Assembly: GCA_905234735.1 (NCBI GenBank)
Contig: CAJOJA010000005.1
Span: 116,815-180,814 of the forward strand
DNA: 64,000 nucleotides
DNA from: an uncultured Bacteroidaceae bacterium
GTDB taxonomy: Bacteria > Bacteroidota > Bacteroidia > Bacteroidales > Bacteroidaceae
Direction of reading: 5' to 3'
The notes under the pieces are model-generated. The model was not told the DNA's origin and did not search any database. It saw only the letters and a program-made list of their open reading frames with translations. The position numbers were made by a program, and so were the translations under genes. Positions 46,753 to 55,781 of this stretch are shown in pieces. The first letter of the stretch is position 1. The number at the start of each line of letters is the position of its first letter.

Positions 46753-46944
46753 ATGACCAATCAGGAAAAGGCCGAACAGTATTTCCAGCAGGGAAACCAG
46801 TTTCGCAAGCAAAGCGACTGGCAGCACGCACTGGAGTGCTACCACCACGCCATAGAACTGGACCCCACATCCCCTGCGGTCAAAGCCAAGGAGATGGTGG
46901 ACAACATACTGAACTACTATTGCAAAGAAATGTTTAATCCATAA
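46753..46944 (+). CDS. Mini tetratricopeptide-repeat protein
   Basis: 63 residues that form little more than one TPR unit (KAEQYFQQGNQFRKQSDWQHALECYHHAIELDPTSP) with a short C-terminal helix. No signal peptide. It starts 2 nt after the DUF4468 gene stop and 24 bp before the ferredoxin gene. A single TPR is rarely stable alone, so it may act as an oligomer or bind a partner from the next operon. Confidence 0.7.
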   Translation: MTNQEKAEQYFQQGNQFRKQSDWQHALECYHHAIELDPTSPAVKAKEMVDNILNYYCKEMFNP

Positions 46945-46968
46945 AAAAAAGAAAGGTAAAAAGAGAAA

Positions 46969-47184
46969 ATGAGAGGGACTATCGTAGTTGATACTGAACG
47001 CTGCAAGGGGTGCAACCTCTGCGCCGTAGCATGTCCTCTGAAAATCATCAGAATGAGCCAGAAGCAAGTCAACCGCAAGGGCTACCACTTTGCTGAGCAG
47101 CTTGCACCAGGCATGTGTACAGGTTGCACCAGTTGTGCCATCGTCTGCCCGGACGGTTGCATATCAGTTTATCGGACAAGGTAA
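46969..47184 (+). CDS. vorD: 2x[4Fe-4S] ferredoxin subunit of 2-oxoacid oxidoreductase (delta)
   Basis: 71 residues with two complete cluster motifs: CKGCNLCAVACP and CTGCTSCAIVCP. It passes electrons from the thiamine-dependent subunits to free ferredoxin. Placed first in the order delta, alpha, (small membrane protein), beta, gamma. Substrate class (branched-chain 2-oxoacid versus 2-oxoglutarate) is not decided by this subunit. Confidence 0.88.
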   Translation: MRGTIVVDTERCKGCNLCAVACPLKIIRMSQKQVNRKGYHFAEQLAPGMCTGCTSCAIVCPDGCISVYRTR

Positions 47185-47198
47185 AAAGATTAGAAAAC

Positions 47199-48278
47199 AT
47201 GGAGGAAAAAGAGATTTTACTTATGAAGGGGAACGAGGCCGTAGCCCATGCAGCCATACGCTGCGGATGCGACGGCTACTTTGGTTACCCCATTACTCCC
47301 CAAAGTGAGGTTCTGGAGACACTCTCTTTAGAGAAACCCTGGGAAACCACGGGGATGGTTGTGCTTCAGGCAGAAAGCGAAGTGGCCAGCATAAACATGC
47401 TGTACGGAGGTGCGGCCACAGGAAAGCGTGTGATGACTTCGTCCAGCAGCCCTGGCGTGGCCCTGATGCAGGAAGGCATCACCTATATGGCAGGTGCCGA
47501 ACTGCCCGGACTCATCGTCAACGTGCAGCGTGGAGGCCCAGGCCTGGGCACCATCCAACCCAGTCAGGGCGACTACTTCCAGAGCACACGAGGCGGAGGC
47601 AACGGCGACTACAACGTCATCGTACTGGCTCCGGCCAGCGTACAGGAAATGGCCGATTTCGTCGACCTCAGTTTCACCCTGGCCTTCCGCTATCGTACTC
47701 CGGTAATCATGCTCTCCGACGGTGTCATCGGACAGATGATGGAGAAGGTCGTACTGCCACCATTCAAGCCCCGTCGAACGGACGAAGAGGTTCGCCTGGA
47801 ATGTCCGTGGGCCGTAACCGGTATGCGTGGACGCAGCAAGAACATCATCACCAGCCTTGAGCTGGACCCCTCAGCTATGGAACAGCACAACCTGCAACTG
47901 CAGAAGAAGTACCAGACCATCCGCGAAAACGAAGTTCGCTACGAGGAATTCCTGACCGACGATGCCGACTATCTGATAGTAGCTTTTGGCTCTGCATCCC
48001 GTATCGCACTGAAGTCCATCGAGATATGCCGTCAGAAGGGCATCCGTGTGGGCATGCTTCGCCCCATCACGCTGTGGCCCTTCCCCACAGCCCGCATTGC
48101 CGAACTGGCAGAGCGCGTCAAGGGCATACTGAGCGTGGAAATCAATGCCGGACAAATGGTTGAGGACATCCGCCTGGCCGTAGAAGGACGCACACCCGTC
48201 AACCACTACGGACGCATGGGCGGCATCGTGCCTGCCCCCGACGAGATTGTCGATGCTATTGAGAAAATGAGGAAATAA
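47199..48278 (+). CDS. vorB: 2-oxoacid:ferredoxin oxidoreductase, alpha subunit
   Basis: 359 residues from MEEKEILLMKGNEAVAHAA, 14 nt after the ferredoxin gene. It holds the pyrimidine-binding domain (GYFGYPITPQSEVLE; SSSSPGVALMQEGITYMAGAELPGLIVNVQRGGPG) and the transketolase C-terminal-like domain (RPITLWPFP). Together with beta, gamma and delta it decarboxylates a 2-oxoacid to an acyl-CoA. The four-subunit form matches 2-ketoisovalerate (VorDBAC) or 2-oxoglutarate (KorDABC) enzymes. Confidence 0.88.
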   Translation: MEEKEILLMKGNEAVAHAAIRCGCDGYFGYPITPQSEVLETLSLEKPWETTGMVVLQAESEVASINMLYGGAATGKRVMTSSSSPGVALMQEGITYMAGAELPGLIVNVQRGGPGLGTIQPSQGDYFQSTRGGGNGDYNVIVLAPASVQEMADFVDLSFTLAFRYRTPVIMLSDGVIGQMMEKVVLPPFKPRRTDEEVRLECPWAVTGMRGRSKNIITSLELDPSAMEQHNLQLQKKYQTIRENEVRYEEFLTDDADYLIVAFGSASRIALKSIEICRQKGIRVGMLRPITLWPFPTARIAELAERVKGILSVEINAGQMVEDIRLAVEGRTPVNHYGRMGGIVPAPDEIVDAIEKMRK

Positions 48279-48283
48279 GAAAT

Positions 48284-48529
48284 ATGGAAGACGTGAATAA
48301 GATGCTGGCCGAACAGCAGCAGGAACTGGAACGCATACGCAGCAAGCGCAGCCGATACGGAAACATGGAAGCCGTGCGCAAGGTGCTGAACGTCGTATTC
48401 CTGGTGCTGGCACTGGTGGGCATCATTCTCTATTTCTGGAGTCCCGACAAGCATATCGCCGGCCTCATGGTGATTGCCGTCGGCATGATCGTAAAAATAG
48501 TGGAATTCTTTATTCGATTTATGTTCTAA
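48284..48529 (+). CDS. Small two-helix membrane protein inside the oxidoreductase operon
   Basis: 81 residues. A charged amphipathic N-terminus (MLAEQQQELERIRSKRSRYG) is followed by two membrane helices (VLNVVFLVLALVGIILYFW; HIAGLMVIAVGMIVKIVEFFI). The gap is 5 nt after the alpha gene and 9 nt before the beta gene, so it must be co-transcribed. Not recognised as a named family. It could tether the otherwise soluble enzyme to the membrane; this is a guess from position. Confidence 0.75.
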   Translation: MEDVNKMLAEQQQELERIRSKRSRYGNMEAVRKVLNVVFLVLALVGIILYFWSPDKHIAGLMVIAVGMIVKIVEFFIRFMF

Positions 48530-48538
48530 GAAACAACA

Positions 48539-49309
48539 ATGGCAAATAATCAAGAAATAATCAAACCCGAGAACCTTGTTTACAGGAAACCCCGACTGCT
48601 CAACGACAACCCGATGCACTACTGCCCGGGATGCGGACATAGCGTGGTGCACAAACTCATAGCTGAGGTCATCGAGGAAATGGGCCTTGAGGAAAAGGCT
48701 ATAGGCATCTCCCCCGTAGGGTGTGCCGTATTCGCGTATAATTATATCGACATCGACTGGATTGAGGCCGCCCACGGGCGCGCTCCAGCCATCGCCAGTG
48801 CAGCCAAGCGACTGAACCCCGAACACCTGATATTCACCTATCAGGGTGACGGCGACTTGGTCGGTATCGGTGCCGGCGAGACCATACATGCCCTGAACCG
48901 AGGCGAAAACATCGTCATCATCTTCGTCAACAACGCCATTTACGGCATGACGGGCGGACAAATGGCTCCCACCACACTGATGGGCATGAAGACCAGCACC
49001 TGTCCCTACGGACGTCAGGCCAACCTACACGGCTATCCCATAAAGTTGACAGAAATGGCCGCAATGTTCGAGGGCACATGCTACGTCACCCGTCAGTCCG
49101 TCAGCCGCGTGGCATACATCCGTCGCGCCAAGCAGGCCCTGCGGAAGGCATTCGAGTATTCTATGCAGGGACGCGGCAGTTCCCTGGTGGAAATCGTCAG
49201 CACGTGCAGCTCGGGCTGGAAACTCTCGCCCGAGGCATCGAATCAGTGGATGGAAGACAACATGTTCCCCTACTATAAGCTGGGCGACCTGAAAGACGTG
49301 AAAAGTTGA
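48539..49309 (+). CDS. vorA: 2-oxoacid:ferredoxin oxidoreductase, beta (thiamine-PP) subunit
   Basis: 256 residues. CPGCGH near residue 30 begins the TPP-binding domain. GDGDLVGIGAGE with the following NNAIYGMTGGQ forms the thiamine diphosphate and magnesium motif, and PTTLMGMKTST completes the region. It acts with the alpha subunit encoded upstream. Confidence 0.9.
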   Translation: MANNQEIIKPENLVYRKPRLLNDNPMHYCPGCGHSVVHKLIAEVIEEMGLEEKAIGISPVGCAVFAYNYIDIDWIEAAHGRAPAIASAAKRLNPEHLIFTYQGDGDLVGIGAGETIHALNRGENIVIIFVNNAIYGMTGGQMAPTTLMGMKTSTCPYGRQANLHGYPIKLTEMAAMFEGTCYVTRQSVSRVAYIRRAKQALRKAFEYSMQGRGSSLVEIVSTCSSGWKLSPEASNQWMEDNMFPYYKLGDLKDVKS

Positions 49310-49335
49310 AATGTTGAAAAATTAAAAACACAGAC

Positions 49336-49878
49336 GTGAAACAAGAAATAATCATAGCTGGATTTGGCGGACAGGGCGTTCTCTCGATGGGAAAGATTCT
49401 GGCATACTCCGCCCTCTTCGAAGGCAAGGAAGTAACCTGGATGCCTGCCTACGGACCCGAACAGCGAGGCGGAACTGCCAATGTCACCGTCATCGTCAGC
49501 GACGAACGCATCTCCTCGCCCATACTGAGCGAATTTGACGTTGCCGTTATCCTGAACCAGCCCTCGCTCGACAAGTTCGAGTCGAGCATCAAGCCAGGCG
49601 GTACCCTCATCTACGACCCCAATGGTATCAGCGAACCTCCCAAGCGCAAAGACATCACCATCTACCACATCGATGCCATTGGTGCAGCCACAGAACTCGA
49701 CAACATCAAGGCATTCAATATGATAGTCCTGGGCGGATTGCTGAAGGTTTGCCCTGTGGTGTCTGACGAGAACGTGCAGAAAGCGCTGCGCAAGACATTG
49801 CCCCAGCGCCACCACAACCTGATTCCCCTGAACGAGGAAGCACTGCGTCGAGGCAAGGAAATCGTAGAGCTCGATTAA
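49336..49878 (+). CDS. vorC: 2-oxoacid:ferredoxin oxidoreductase, gamma subunit
   Basis: 180 residues, starting with GTG at 49336. It has the gamma-domain signature IIIAGFGGQGVLSMGKILAYSALFEGKEVTWMPAYGPEQRGG. This domain contributes to CoA binding. It follows a short spacer with GTTGAAA-type units and precedes the putative porin gene by 4 nt. Confidence 0.9.
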   Translation: MKQEIIIAGFGGQGVLSMGKILAYSALFEGKEVTWMPAYGPEQRGGTANVTVIVSDERISSPILSEFDVAVILNQPSLDKFESSIKPGGTLIYDPNGISEPPKRKDITIYHIDAIGAATELDNIKAFNMIVLGGLLKVCPVVSDENVQKALRKTLPQRHHNLIPLNEEALRRGKEIVELD

Positions 49879-49882
49879 AAGC

Positions 49883-52123
49883 ATGAGTTGGCGATTCCCG
49901 TTCATATTCCTTCTCTCACTGGTCCTCTGGGCAACACCCGAGACTGTATGGGGACAGAAATTCCGCACCGTCACCGACGATGCCTCCTCATCAGGAGGGT
50001 TCGATGGTGGTGTGCCCCGCGACGGAGGAGAGGATAAGAAGTGGGGACGCGATACGACAAGTACGGGCGACGGATTCGAGGTGCCCATCGGTGTGACACA
50101 ATGGACGGTGGAAGAGCGACTCGGCAACATCATTCCTGCCGAGAACAAAGACACGGTCATCCACATGTTCCAATGGTTCAACGAAACCAGCGGCTACAAC
50201 GGCGAGTACAGCTTCCTGGGCAACCTGGGAGCTCCCCGCCTCAGCCGCATCTATCTGCACCGCACCCCTGAACACCAGATTCTGTTCCTCCGCCCCTTCG
50301 ACTTCCTCATCAGCGACCTGCACAACTTCCGTTTCTCCAACACACTGAGCCCGCTCACCAACCTCGCTTACCACAAGGTGGGCGACAAGAACAACGGACA
50401 AGAACGCCTCTACGCCTACTTCGCCACAAACATTAACAAGGTGTCGGGCATAGGCATGAAGTTCGACTACCTCTACGGACGTGGTTACTACAACTCGCAG
50501 GCCAACAGCCAGTTTGGCGGTACGCTCTTTGGCTACTATCTGGGCGAACGCTACAACCTGCACGCATACGTCAACTACAACCACCTGAAGATGGGCGAGA
50601 ACGGAGGTATCGAAGACGATGCCTACATCCTCAACCCCCAGAGTTTCCCACGCAGCTACAGTTCGAAGGACATCCCCACTACACTCACCGATACGTGGAA
50701 CCGCAACCAAAACACGGATGCCTATCTGACCCAACGCTATAACCTGGGATTCTATCGGAAGCTGGAGGTGCCCGACAGCCTGAAGCCCAAGATGCCATCG
50801 GACAACGAACTGCTGAAGCAAGTCACTGACAGCGTACGCCAACTTCTTGCGGCAGACACCCTGCAAAGGGCAGTCGTGCTCGACTCGCTGAAGACGAAAT
50901 GGACATCCGAACAACCGGTTCCCAAGGAGTTCGTGCCTGTCAGCAGCATCATCCACACCGTGCGCATCAACAACCTGCGCCACACCCACTATTCCTATAA
51001 GACACCGTCGGGCTACTACACAAACCTCTTCTACGGTACGCTCACCGACGTGCGCGACATGACCAAGAATATCCAAGTTCACAACACGGTGGCGCTGGCC
51101 ATGCGCGAGGGGTTCAACAAGTGGGCACAGATGGGCATATCGCTATTCGCCACACACGAGTTCAACTCCATCACGCTTCCTTGGTTGGCAGACGATGCCA
51201 CATTGGCACGTAAGCGCTACACGGAACAGAACCTCTTCATTGGGGGTGAGATTAGCCGCACGCAGGGCAAACTGATTCACTACAATGTCAATGGACAGGT
51301 GTCTGTAGTGGGCGACGAGGTGGGCGACTTTGAGGTCGACGGTACAGGCGAACTGAACGTACGCATCAGCCGGAAGGACACGCTACAGGTGGAGGCTCAC
51401 GCCTTTGTGAAGAGTGAGACGCCTAACATCTACTTTGAACATTACCACAGCCAGTTCCTATGGTGGGACAATGAACTCTCCAAACAATACAAGATGCGTG
51501 TTGAAGGAACCCTTCATCTGCCCCGTATCGGCATGTGGTTGAACGTAGGATTCGAAAACATTAAGAACCTGACCTTCTTTGCTGCAGAGAACACACTCAC
51601 GGGTTCTGACCCAACCAGTACGCAGGCAGCCGACTACAGCCATAATGTCGTTGTGCGCCAGGCCGGTAGCAACATTCAGGTATTCTCTGCTACCCTGCGC
51701 CAGAACATGGCCTTCGGGCCCTTCCATTGGGACAACGATGTCACCTATCAGACAAGCAGCAACAGCGACGTACTCCCCCTACCCAAAATCTCGCTCTACA
51801 GCAACATGTATCTCAACTTCCGCATCGCCAAAGTGCTGAACGTCGAATTGGGAGCCGACCTGCGCTACTTCACCCGTTACTACGCCCCCGACTACAGTCC
51901 GGCCATACAGCAGTTTGTGGTGCAGGATGCCAGCAACCCACGCATCAAGATAGGCAACTATCCCATCGTTGGCGCTTACCTCAACCTCCACATCAAACAC
52001 TGTCGAATGTACTTTGCCATGACCCACTTGAATGAAGGCTCCGGACACATGTTCTGGGCTCCACACTACCCCATGGACCCACGCACCTTCCACTTCGGCG
52101 TATCGTGGAATTTCTTTAATTAA
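49883..52123 (+). CDS. Putative outer-membrane porin (Bacteroidetes 'putative porin' family)
   Basis: 746 residues with a signal peptide (PFIFLLSLVLWATPETVWGQ). A Gly/Asp-rich stretch follows, then many alternating amphipathic strands (SQFGGTLFGYYLGERYNLHAYVNY; TGELNVRISRKDTLQVEAHAFV), and a C-terminal strand ending in Phe-Asn (FHFGVSWNFFN). This pattern fits a large outer-membrane beta-barrel. The ligand is unknown. It lies 4 nt after the gamma subunit gene, probably by operon extension. Confidence 0.8.
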   Translation: MSWRFPFIFLLSLVLWATPETVWGQKFRTVTDDASSSGGFDGGVPRDGGEDKKWGRDTTSTGDGFEVPIGVTQWTVEERLGNIIPAENKDTVIHMFQWFNETSGYNGEYSFLGNLGAPRLSRIYLHRTPEHQILFLRPFDFLISDLHNFRFSNTLSPLTNLAYHKVGDKNNGQERLYAYFATNINKVSGIGMKFDYLYGRGYYNSQANSQFGGTLFGYYLGERYNLHAYVNYNHLKMGENGGIEDDAYILNPQSFPRSYSSKDIPTTLTDTWNRNQNTDAYLTQRYNLGFYRKLEVPDSLKPKMPSDNELLKQVTDSVRQLLAADTLQRAVVLDSLKTKWTSEQPVPKEFVPVSSIIHTVRINNLRHTHYSYKTPSGYYTNLFYGTLTDVRDMTKNIQVHNTVALAMREGFNKWAQMGISLFATHEFNSITLPWLADDATLARKRYTEQNLFIGGEISRTQGKLIHYNVNGQVSVVGDEVGDFEVDGTGELNVRISRKDTLQVEAHAFVKSETPNIYFEHYHSQFLWWDNELSKQYKMRVEGTLHLPRIGMWLNVGFENIKNLTFFAAENTLTGSDPTSTQAADYSHNVVVRQAGSNIQVFSATLRQNMAFGPFHWDNDVTYQTSSNSDVLPLPKISLYSNMYLNFRIAKVLNVELGADLRYFTRYYAPDYSPAIQQFVVQDASNPRIKIGNYPIVGAYLNLHIKHCRMYFAMTHLNEGSGHMFWAPHYPMDPRTFHFGVSWNFFN

Positions 52124-52152
52124 ATATAACTCCCCTTTAACTACCCTTCACT

Positions 52153-53133
52153 ATGAAACATATCAAATGGGGCTTCATCGGATGCGGTGAGGTGACGGAA
52201 AAGAAGTCAGGGCCAGCCTTCAGCATGGTTCCCAACTCCAGTGTAGTGGCCGTGATGAGCCGCAATCTCGACAAGGTGAAATCATACGCCCAGCGACACA
52301 ACATCCCTCGTTGGTACACCGATGCTCAGGCACTGGTCGACGACCCCGATGTGGATGCTGTCTACATCGCCACACCACCCTCCAGCCACGCTACATACGC
52401 CATCATGGCCATGAAGTCGGGCAAACCCGTCTACGTGGAGAAGCCCCTGGCTGCCAGCTATGCCGAGTGTCAGCGTATCAACCACATCTCGCAACAGACT
52501 GGCGTGCCCTGTTTCGTAGCCTACTATCGTCGCTACCTACCCTATTTCCAACGCGTGAAACAGCTGATTAAAGAGGGAGCCATAGGGAATGTCAGCAACG
52601 TGCAGATACGCTTTGCCGTACCCCCACGTGACCTCGACTACAATCGCGACAATCTCCCCTGGCGCGTCCAGCGCGACATTGCCGGAGGCGGCTACTTCTA
52701 TGACCTGGCCCCTCACCAGATAGATTTGCTTCAGGAAATGTTTGGCCCCATCGTTCGCGCCCACGGCTACTCTGCCAATTTCGGAGGACTTTATCAGACG
52801 GAGGACACGGTGTCCGCCTCGTTCCAGTTCGGAAACGGTCTTCCCGGCTCTGGATCGTGGTGCTTCATCGCCCATCAGTCGGCCAAGAAAGACCGCATAG
52901 GCATTGCCGGCGATCAAGGAAGTCTGAGCTTCTCCGTCTTCACCTACGACCCCATCATACTCCAAAACGAGCAGGGCAAACAAGAGTTTGTCGTGCCCAA
53001 TCCACCACACGTCCAACTGCCCCTCATCCAGAACATCGTAGAACATCTGCAGGGCACCGCCCACTGCAACTGCGACAGCATCAGCGCCACAACGGTAAAC
53101 TGGGTTATGGACCGCATATTGAACAAAGGCTAA
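52153..53133 (+). CDS. Gfo/Idh/MocA-family NAD(P)-dependent oxidoreductase
   Basis: 326 residues. N-terminal Rossmann fold with GFIGCGEVTEKKSGP, then AVYIATPPSSH and VEKPLA (the conserved EKP Lys). The C-terminal domain contains DLAPHQIDLLQEMFG with the catalytic Asp/His pair. It oxidises or reduces a sugar or inositol derivative. The substrate is not evident. It follows the putative porin by 29 bp. Confidence 0.9.
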   Translation: MKHIKWGFIGCGEVTEKKSGPAFSMVPNSSVVAVMSRNLDKVKSYAQRHNIPRWYTDAQALVDDPDVDAVYIATPPSSHATYAIMAMKSGKPVYVEKPLAASYAECQRINHISQQTGVPCFVAYYRRYLPYFQRVKQLIKEGAIGNVSNVQIRFAVPPRDLDYNRDNLPWRVQRDIAGGGYFYDLAPHQIDLLQEMFGPIVRAHGYSANFGGLYQTEDTVSASFQFGNGLPGSGSWCFIAHQSAKKDRIGIAGDQGSLSFSVFTYDPIILQNEQGKQEFVVPNPPHVQLPLIQNIVEHLQGTAHCNCDSISATTVNWVMDRILNKG

Positions 53134-53242
53134 ACAACGCATTCCGAGACTCCCTTCAGAACAATCGCACACTTTGCGGTTTGTATTTGCAAAAAGCACA
53201 GCACCCTGTTTGTAAGGTAACGGCCGATAAAATTTCATTTTA

Positions 53243-53274
53243 TTTGGCCAAGAAGTAAAAAATTCGTAACTTCG
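53243..53274 (+). promoter_or_regulatory. Promoter for the nitrilase-family gene
   Basis: TTTG (53243-53246), 20 bp, TAACTTCG (53267-53274): one mismatch to the -7 consensus. Confidence 0.5.
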
Positions 53275-53293
53275 CAGACTGAAAGGTAATAGA

Positions 53294-54061
53294 TTGGAAT
53301 CCGTGAGACTGATTGCGCTACAACACGACATCCTATGGGCACGTCCTGAGGAGAACCGTAAACGACTAGAGAAACAACTGGCCGCACACCCCAATGCTGA
53401 CCTGTATGTACTCTGCGAGATGTGGCCAACAGGCTTTGCCACAGCACCGGAAAAGGTGGCCGAGGAGGCGACGGACAGCCCGTCGCTCCGTTGGATGCAG
53501 CAAATGGCCCATCAGTGCAACGCAGCCATTACAGGTAGTATTGCCACACGGCAAAACGGCCGTTTCTACAATCGCTTCTATTTCGTAAAGCCTGACGGCA
53601 GCGTCGAATATTACGACAAGCGCCATCTGTTCACCTACGGCGGCGAAGACCTGCGTTTCACCCGTGGCGAGCGGCGAGTGGTGGTGGAATGGCGGGGCGT
53701 ACGGTTCCTCTTGGAGGTGTGCTACGACCTGCGTTTCCCTGTATGGAGCCGCAATCGCAAGGACTATGATGCGATACTCTATGTGGGCAATTGGCCCACA
53801 CCACGCATTGAAGCTTGGAACGTCCTGCTCCGCGCACGAGCCATAGAGAACCAGTGCTACGTAGTGGGCGTAAATCGCGTGGGAAGTGACCCAAACTGCC
53901 ACTACTGTGGATGTTCTGCTATCATCGACCCATACGGACGAAGCCTTGCAGCGTGCGAAAGCGATCAGGAAGCAAGCATGGAGGCCAATTTGGACATGGA
54001 ATCCTTGGATGCATTCCGCAGGAAGTTCCCTGTGTTGGACGACGCAGACAGTCCCCTCTGA
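53294..54061 (+). CDS. Nitrilase-superfamily omega-amidase (YafV-like)
   Basis: 255 residues from a TTG start (53294); a GTG at 53303 is also possible. The catalytic triad is Glu42 (CEMWPTGF), Lys109 (DKRHLF) and Cys143 (LEVCYDLRFP), as in the YafV/omega-amidase branch. Such enzymes hydrolyse 2-oxoglutaramate, the by-product of glutamine transaminases. It precedes the iorAB-aminotransferase genes by 63 bp, which fits a role beside an aromatic transaminase. Confidence 0.85.
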   Translation: MESVRLIALQHDILWARPEENRKRLEKQLAAHPNADLYVLCEMWPTGFATAPEKVAEEATDSPSLRWMQQMAHQCNAAITGSIATRQNGRFYNRFYFVKPDGSVEYYDKRHLFTYGGEDLRFTRGERRVVVEWRGVRFLLEVCYDLRFPVWSRNRKDYDAILYVGNWPTPRIEAWNVLLRARAIENQCYVVGVNRVGSDPNCHYCGCSAIIDPYGRSLAACESDQEASMEANLDMESLDAFRRKFPVLDDADSPL

Positions 54062-54124
54062 TGGAAATCGCTAAACGAATATATCGTAAATAAATAGTAA
54101 ATTGTAAAATCGCAAATAATATCA
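54062..54124. repeat. Heptamer array before iorA
   Basis: TAAATAG, TAAATTG, TAAAATC, GCAAATA: units of 7-bp period directly before the iorA start (about 54090-54117). Confidence 0.65.
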
Positions 54125-55750
54125 ATGGAAAAGAAACTCTTACTTGGCGACGAGGCTGTAGCGCTGGGAGCATTGCATGCCGGCCTGTCGGGCGTATACG
54201 CCTATCCAGGTACGCCCTCAACCGAGATAACGGAATTCATTCAAGCTAACCTTTTGGCAAAGGAACGTGGTGTACACAGCCGTTGGTGCACCAACGAGAA
54301 GACGGCGATGGAGGCTGCCTTAGGTATGTCTTTTATGGGCAAGCGCGCGCTGGTGTGCATGAAACATGTAGGTCTGAACGTCTGCGCCGACCCGTTTGTC
54401 AATAGCGGCATGACGGGAGTGAATGGCGGCGTTGTGGTGCTCGTTGCCGACGACCCCTCGATGCACTCCAGCCAGGACGAGCAGGATAGCCGATTCTACG
54501 GTAAGTTCGCCCTGATTCCCACGTTTGAGCCCTCCAGTCAACAGGAAGCCTACGACATGATGGAGACAGCTTTTGAATACTCGGAACAGCAATGCCTGCC
54601 TGTACTGATGCGTGTGACAACCCGCATGGCCCACTCTCGCGCTGTGGTAGAGGTGAAGCACGAAGCCCGTCCGGAGAACGAGATGAACTACAATGCTGCA
54701 GCTGCCAACTGGGTGCTGCTTCCTGCCAATGCGCGTAGGCGTAATGATAAGGTAACGGCACAGCAGGTTCAACTGGAAGAGGATGCTGCGAACTCAAAAT
54801 ATAACTGCCTCTCCCTTAACGGAAAGGCTCCCCTGGGCATCATTGCCAGCGGCATAGCATACAACTATGTAAAGGAAATTGGTGTGGATGCTCCCATATT
54901 GAAGATTTCACAATATCCGTTACCAAAGCGTCTTGTGCGCCGACTGTTGGAAACCTGCGAGAAGGTGATGGTTGTCGAAGAAGGCCAGCCCTTTATCGAA
55001 GAACAGGTGCGTGGTGTCTTCGAGAGCCAGAACATCCTCGGACGACTGACAGGTGAACTGCCTCGCACGGGTGAATTGACCCCCGATTGCGTAGGGCAAG
55101 CAATCAATGCAGCAGCCAATAATTCTTCGCTCTTCACGCTTCACTCTTCATTCAAGCAAAGCGAAATTGTTGCCGCCCGTCCGCCACAACTTTGTCAGGG
55201 TTGCGGCCATCGCGATGTCTATACAGCATTGAACGAGGTGTTGAAGGAATATGAGCATCCGCGCGTATTTGGCGACATCGGTTGCTATACGCTGGGCTTC
55301 CTGCCTCCCTACAGAGCTATCCACTCCTGTGTGGACATGGGTGCCAGCATCACAATGGCCAAGGGCGCTGCCGATGCTGGTCAGTGGCCTGCTGTAGCCA
55401 TCATCGGCGACAGTACCTTCACCCACAGCGGTATGACTGGTCTCTTGGATGCCGTCAACGAGAAAGCAAACATCACAGTTATCATCTCCGACAACCTCAC
55501 CACCGCCATGACAGGCGGTCAGGACAGTGCCGGTACCAACAAGTTCGAGGCTATCTGCCTGGGACTTGGCGTAGAGCCCGAGCATCTGCATGTGGTAGTC
55601 CCTCTGCCCAAGAATATGCCCGAGATTACACGCATCATCCGCGAAGAGATTAACTATAAGGGCGTTTCTGTCATCATTCCCCAGCGCGAATGCATCCAGA
55701 CTTTCAAGAGACACGCGAAGGAAAAGAAAGCTGCAGCCAATTCGAAATAA
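54125..55750 (+). CDS. iorA: Indolepyruvate:ferredoxin oxidoreductase, alpha subunit (short form)
   Basis: 541 residues. The pyrimidine-binding domain (GVYAYPGTPSTEITEF; MKHVGLNVCADP) and TPP domain (CQGCGHRDVYTAL; GDIGCYTLG; GDSTFTHSGMTGLLDAV; DNLTTAMTGGQ) are complete. The protein ends soon after VSVIIPQREC and lacks the C-terminal two-cluster ferredoxin domain of classical IorA. A short stretch NSSLFTLHSSF is encoded by a heptamer array. It interconverts aryl-pyruvates and aryl-acetyl-CoA with IorB. Confidence 0.93.
   Translation: MEKKLLLGDEAVALGALHAGLSGVYAYPGTPSTEITEFIQANLLAKERGVHSRWCTNEKTAMEAALGMSFMGKRALVCMKHVGLNVCADPFVNSGMTGVNGGVVVLVADDPSMHSSQDEQDSRFYGKFALIPTFEPSSQQEAYDMMETAFEYSEQQCLPVLMRVTTRMAHSRAVVEVKHEARPENEMNYNAAAANWVLLPANARRRNDKVTAQQVQLEEDAANSKYNCLSLNGKAPLGIIASGIAYNYVKEIGVDAPILKISQYPLPKRLVRRLLETCEKVMVVEEGQPFIEEQVRGVFESQNILGRLTGELPRTGELTPDCVGQAINAAANNSSLFTLHSSFKQSEIVAARPPQLCQGCGHRDVYTALNEVLKEYEHPRVFGDIGCYTLGFLPPYRAIHSCVDMGASITMAKGAADAGQWPAVAIIGDSTFTHSGMTGLLDAVNEKANITVIISDNLTTAMTGGQDSAGTNKFEAICLGLGVEPEHLHVVVPLPKNMPEITRIIREEINYKGVSVIIPQRECIQTFKRHAKEKKAAANSK
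55123..55157. repeat. Heptamer array inside iorA coding sequence
   Basis: TTCTTCG, CTCTTCA, CGCTTCA, CTCTTCA, TTCAAGC: five units of 7 bp within the linker between the two IorA domains. Confidence 0.75.
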
Positions 55751-55781
55751 CGACATATCGTCATAACGTAATAACGAAAAA
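55751..55781. repeat. 8-bp tandem array before iorB
   Basis: Units CGACATAT, CGTCATAA, CGTAATAA, CGAAAAA fill the spacer between iorA and iorB. Confidence 0.65.
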
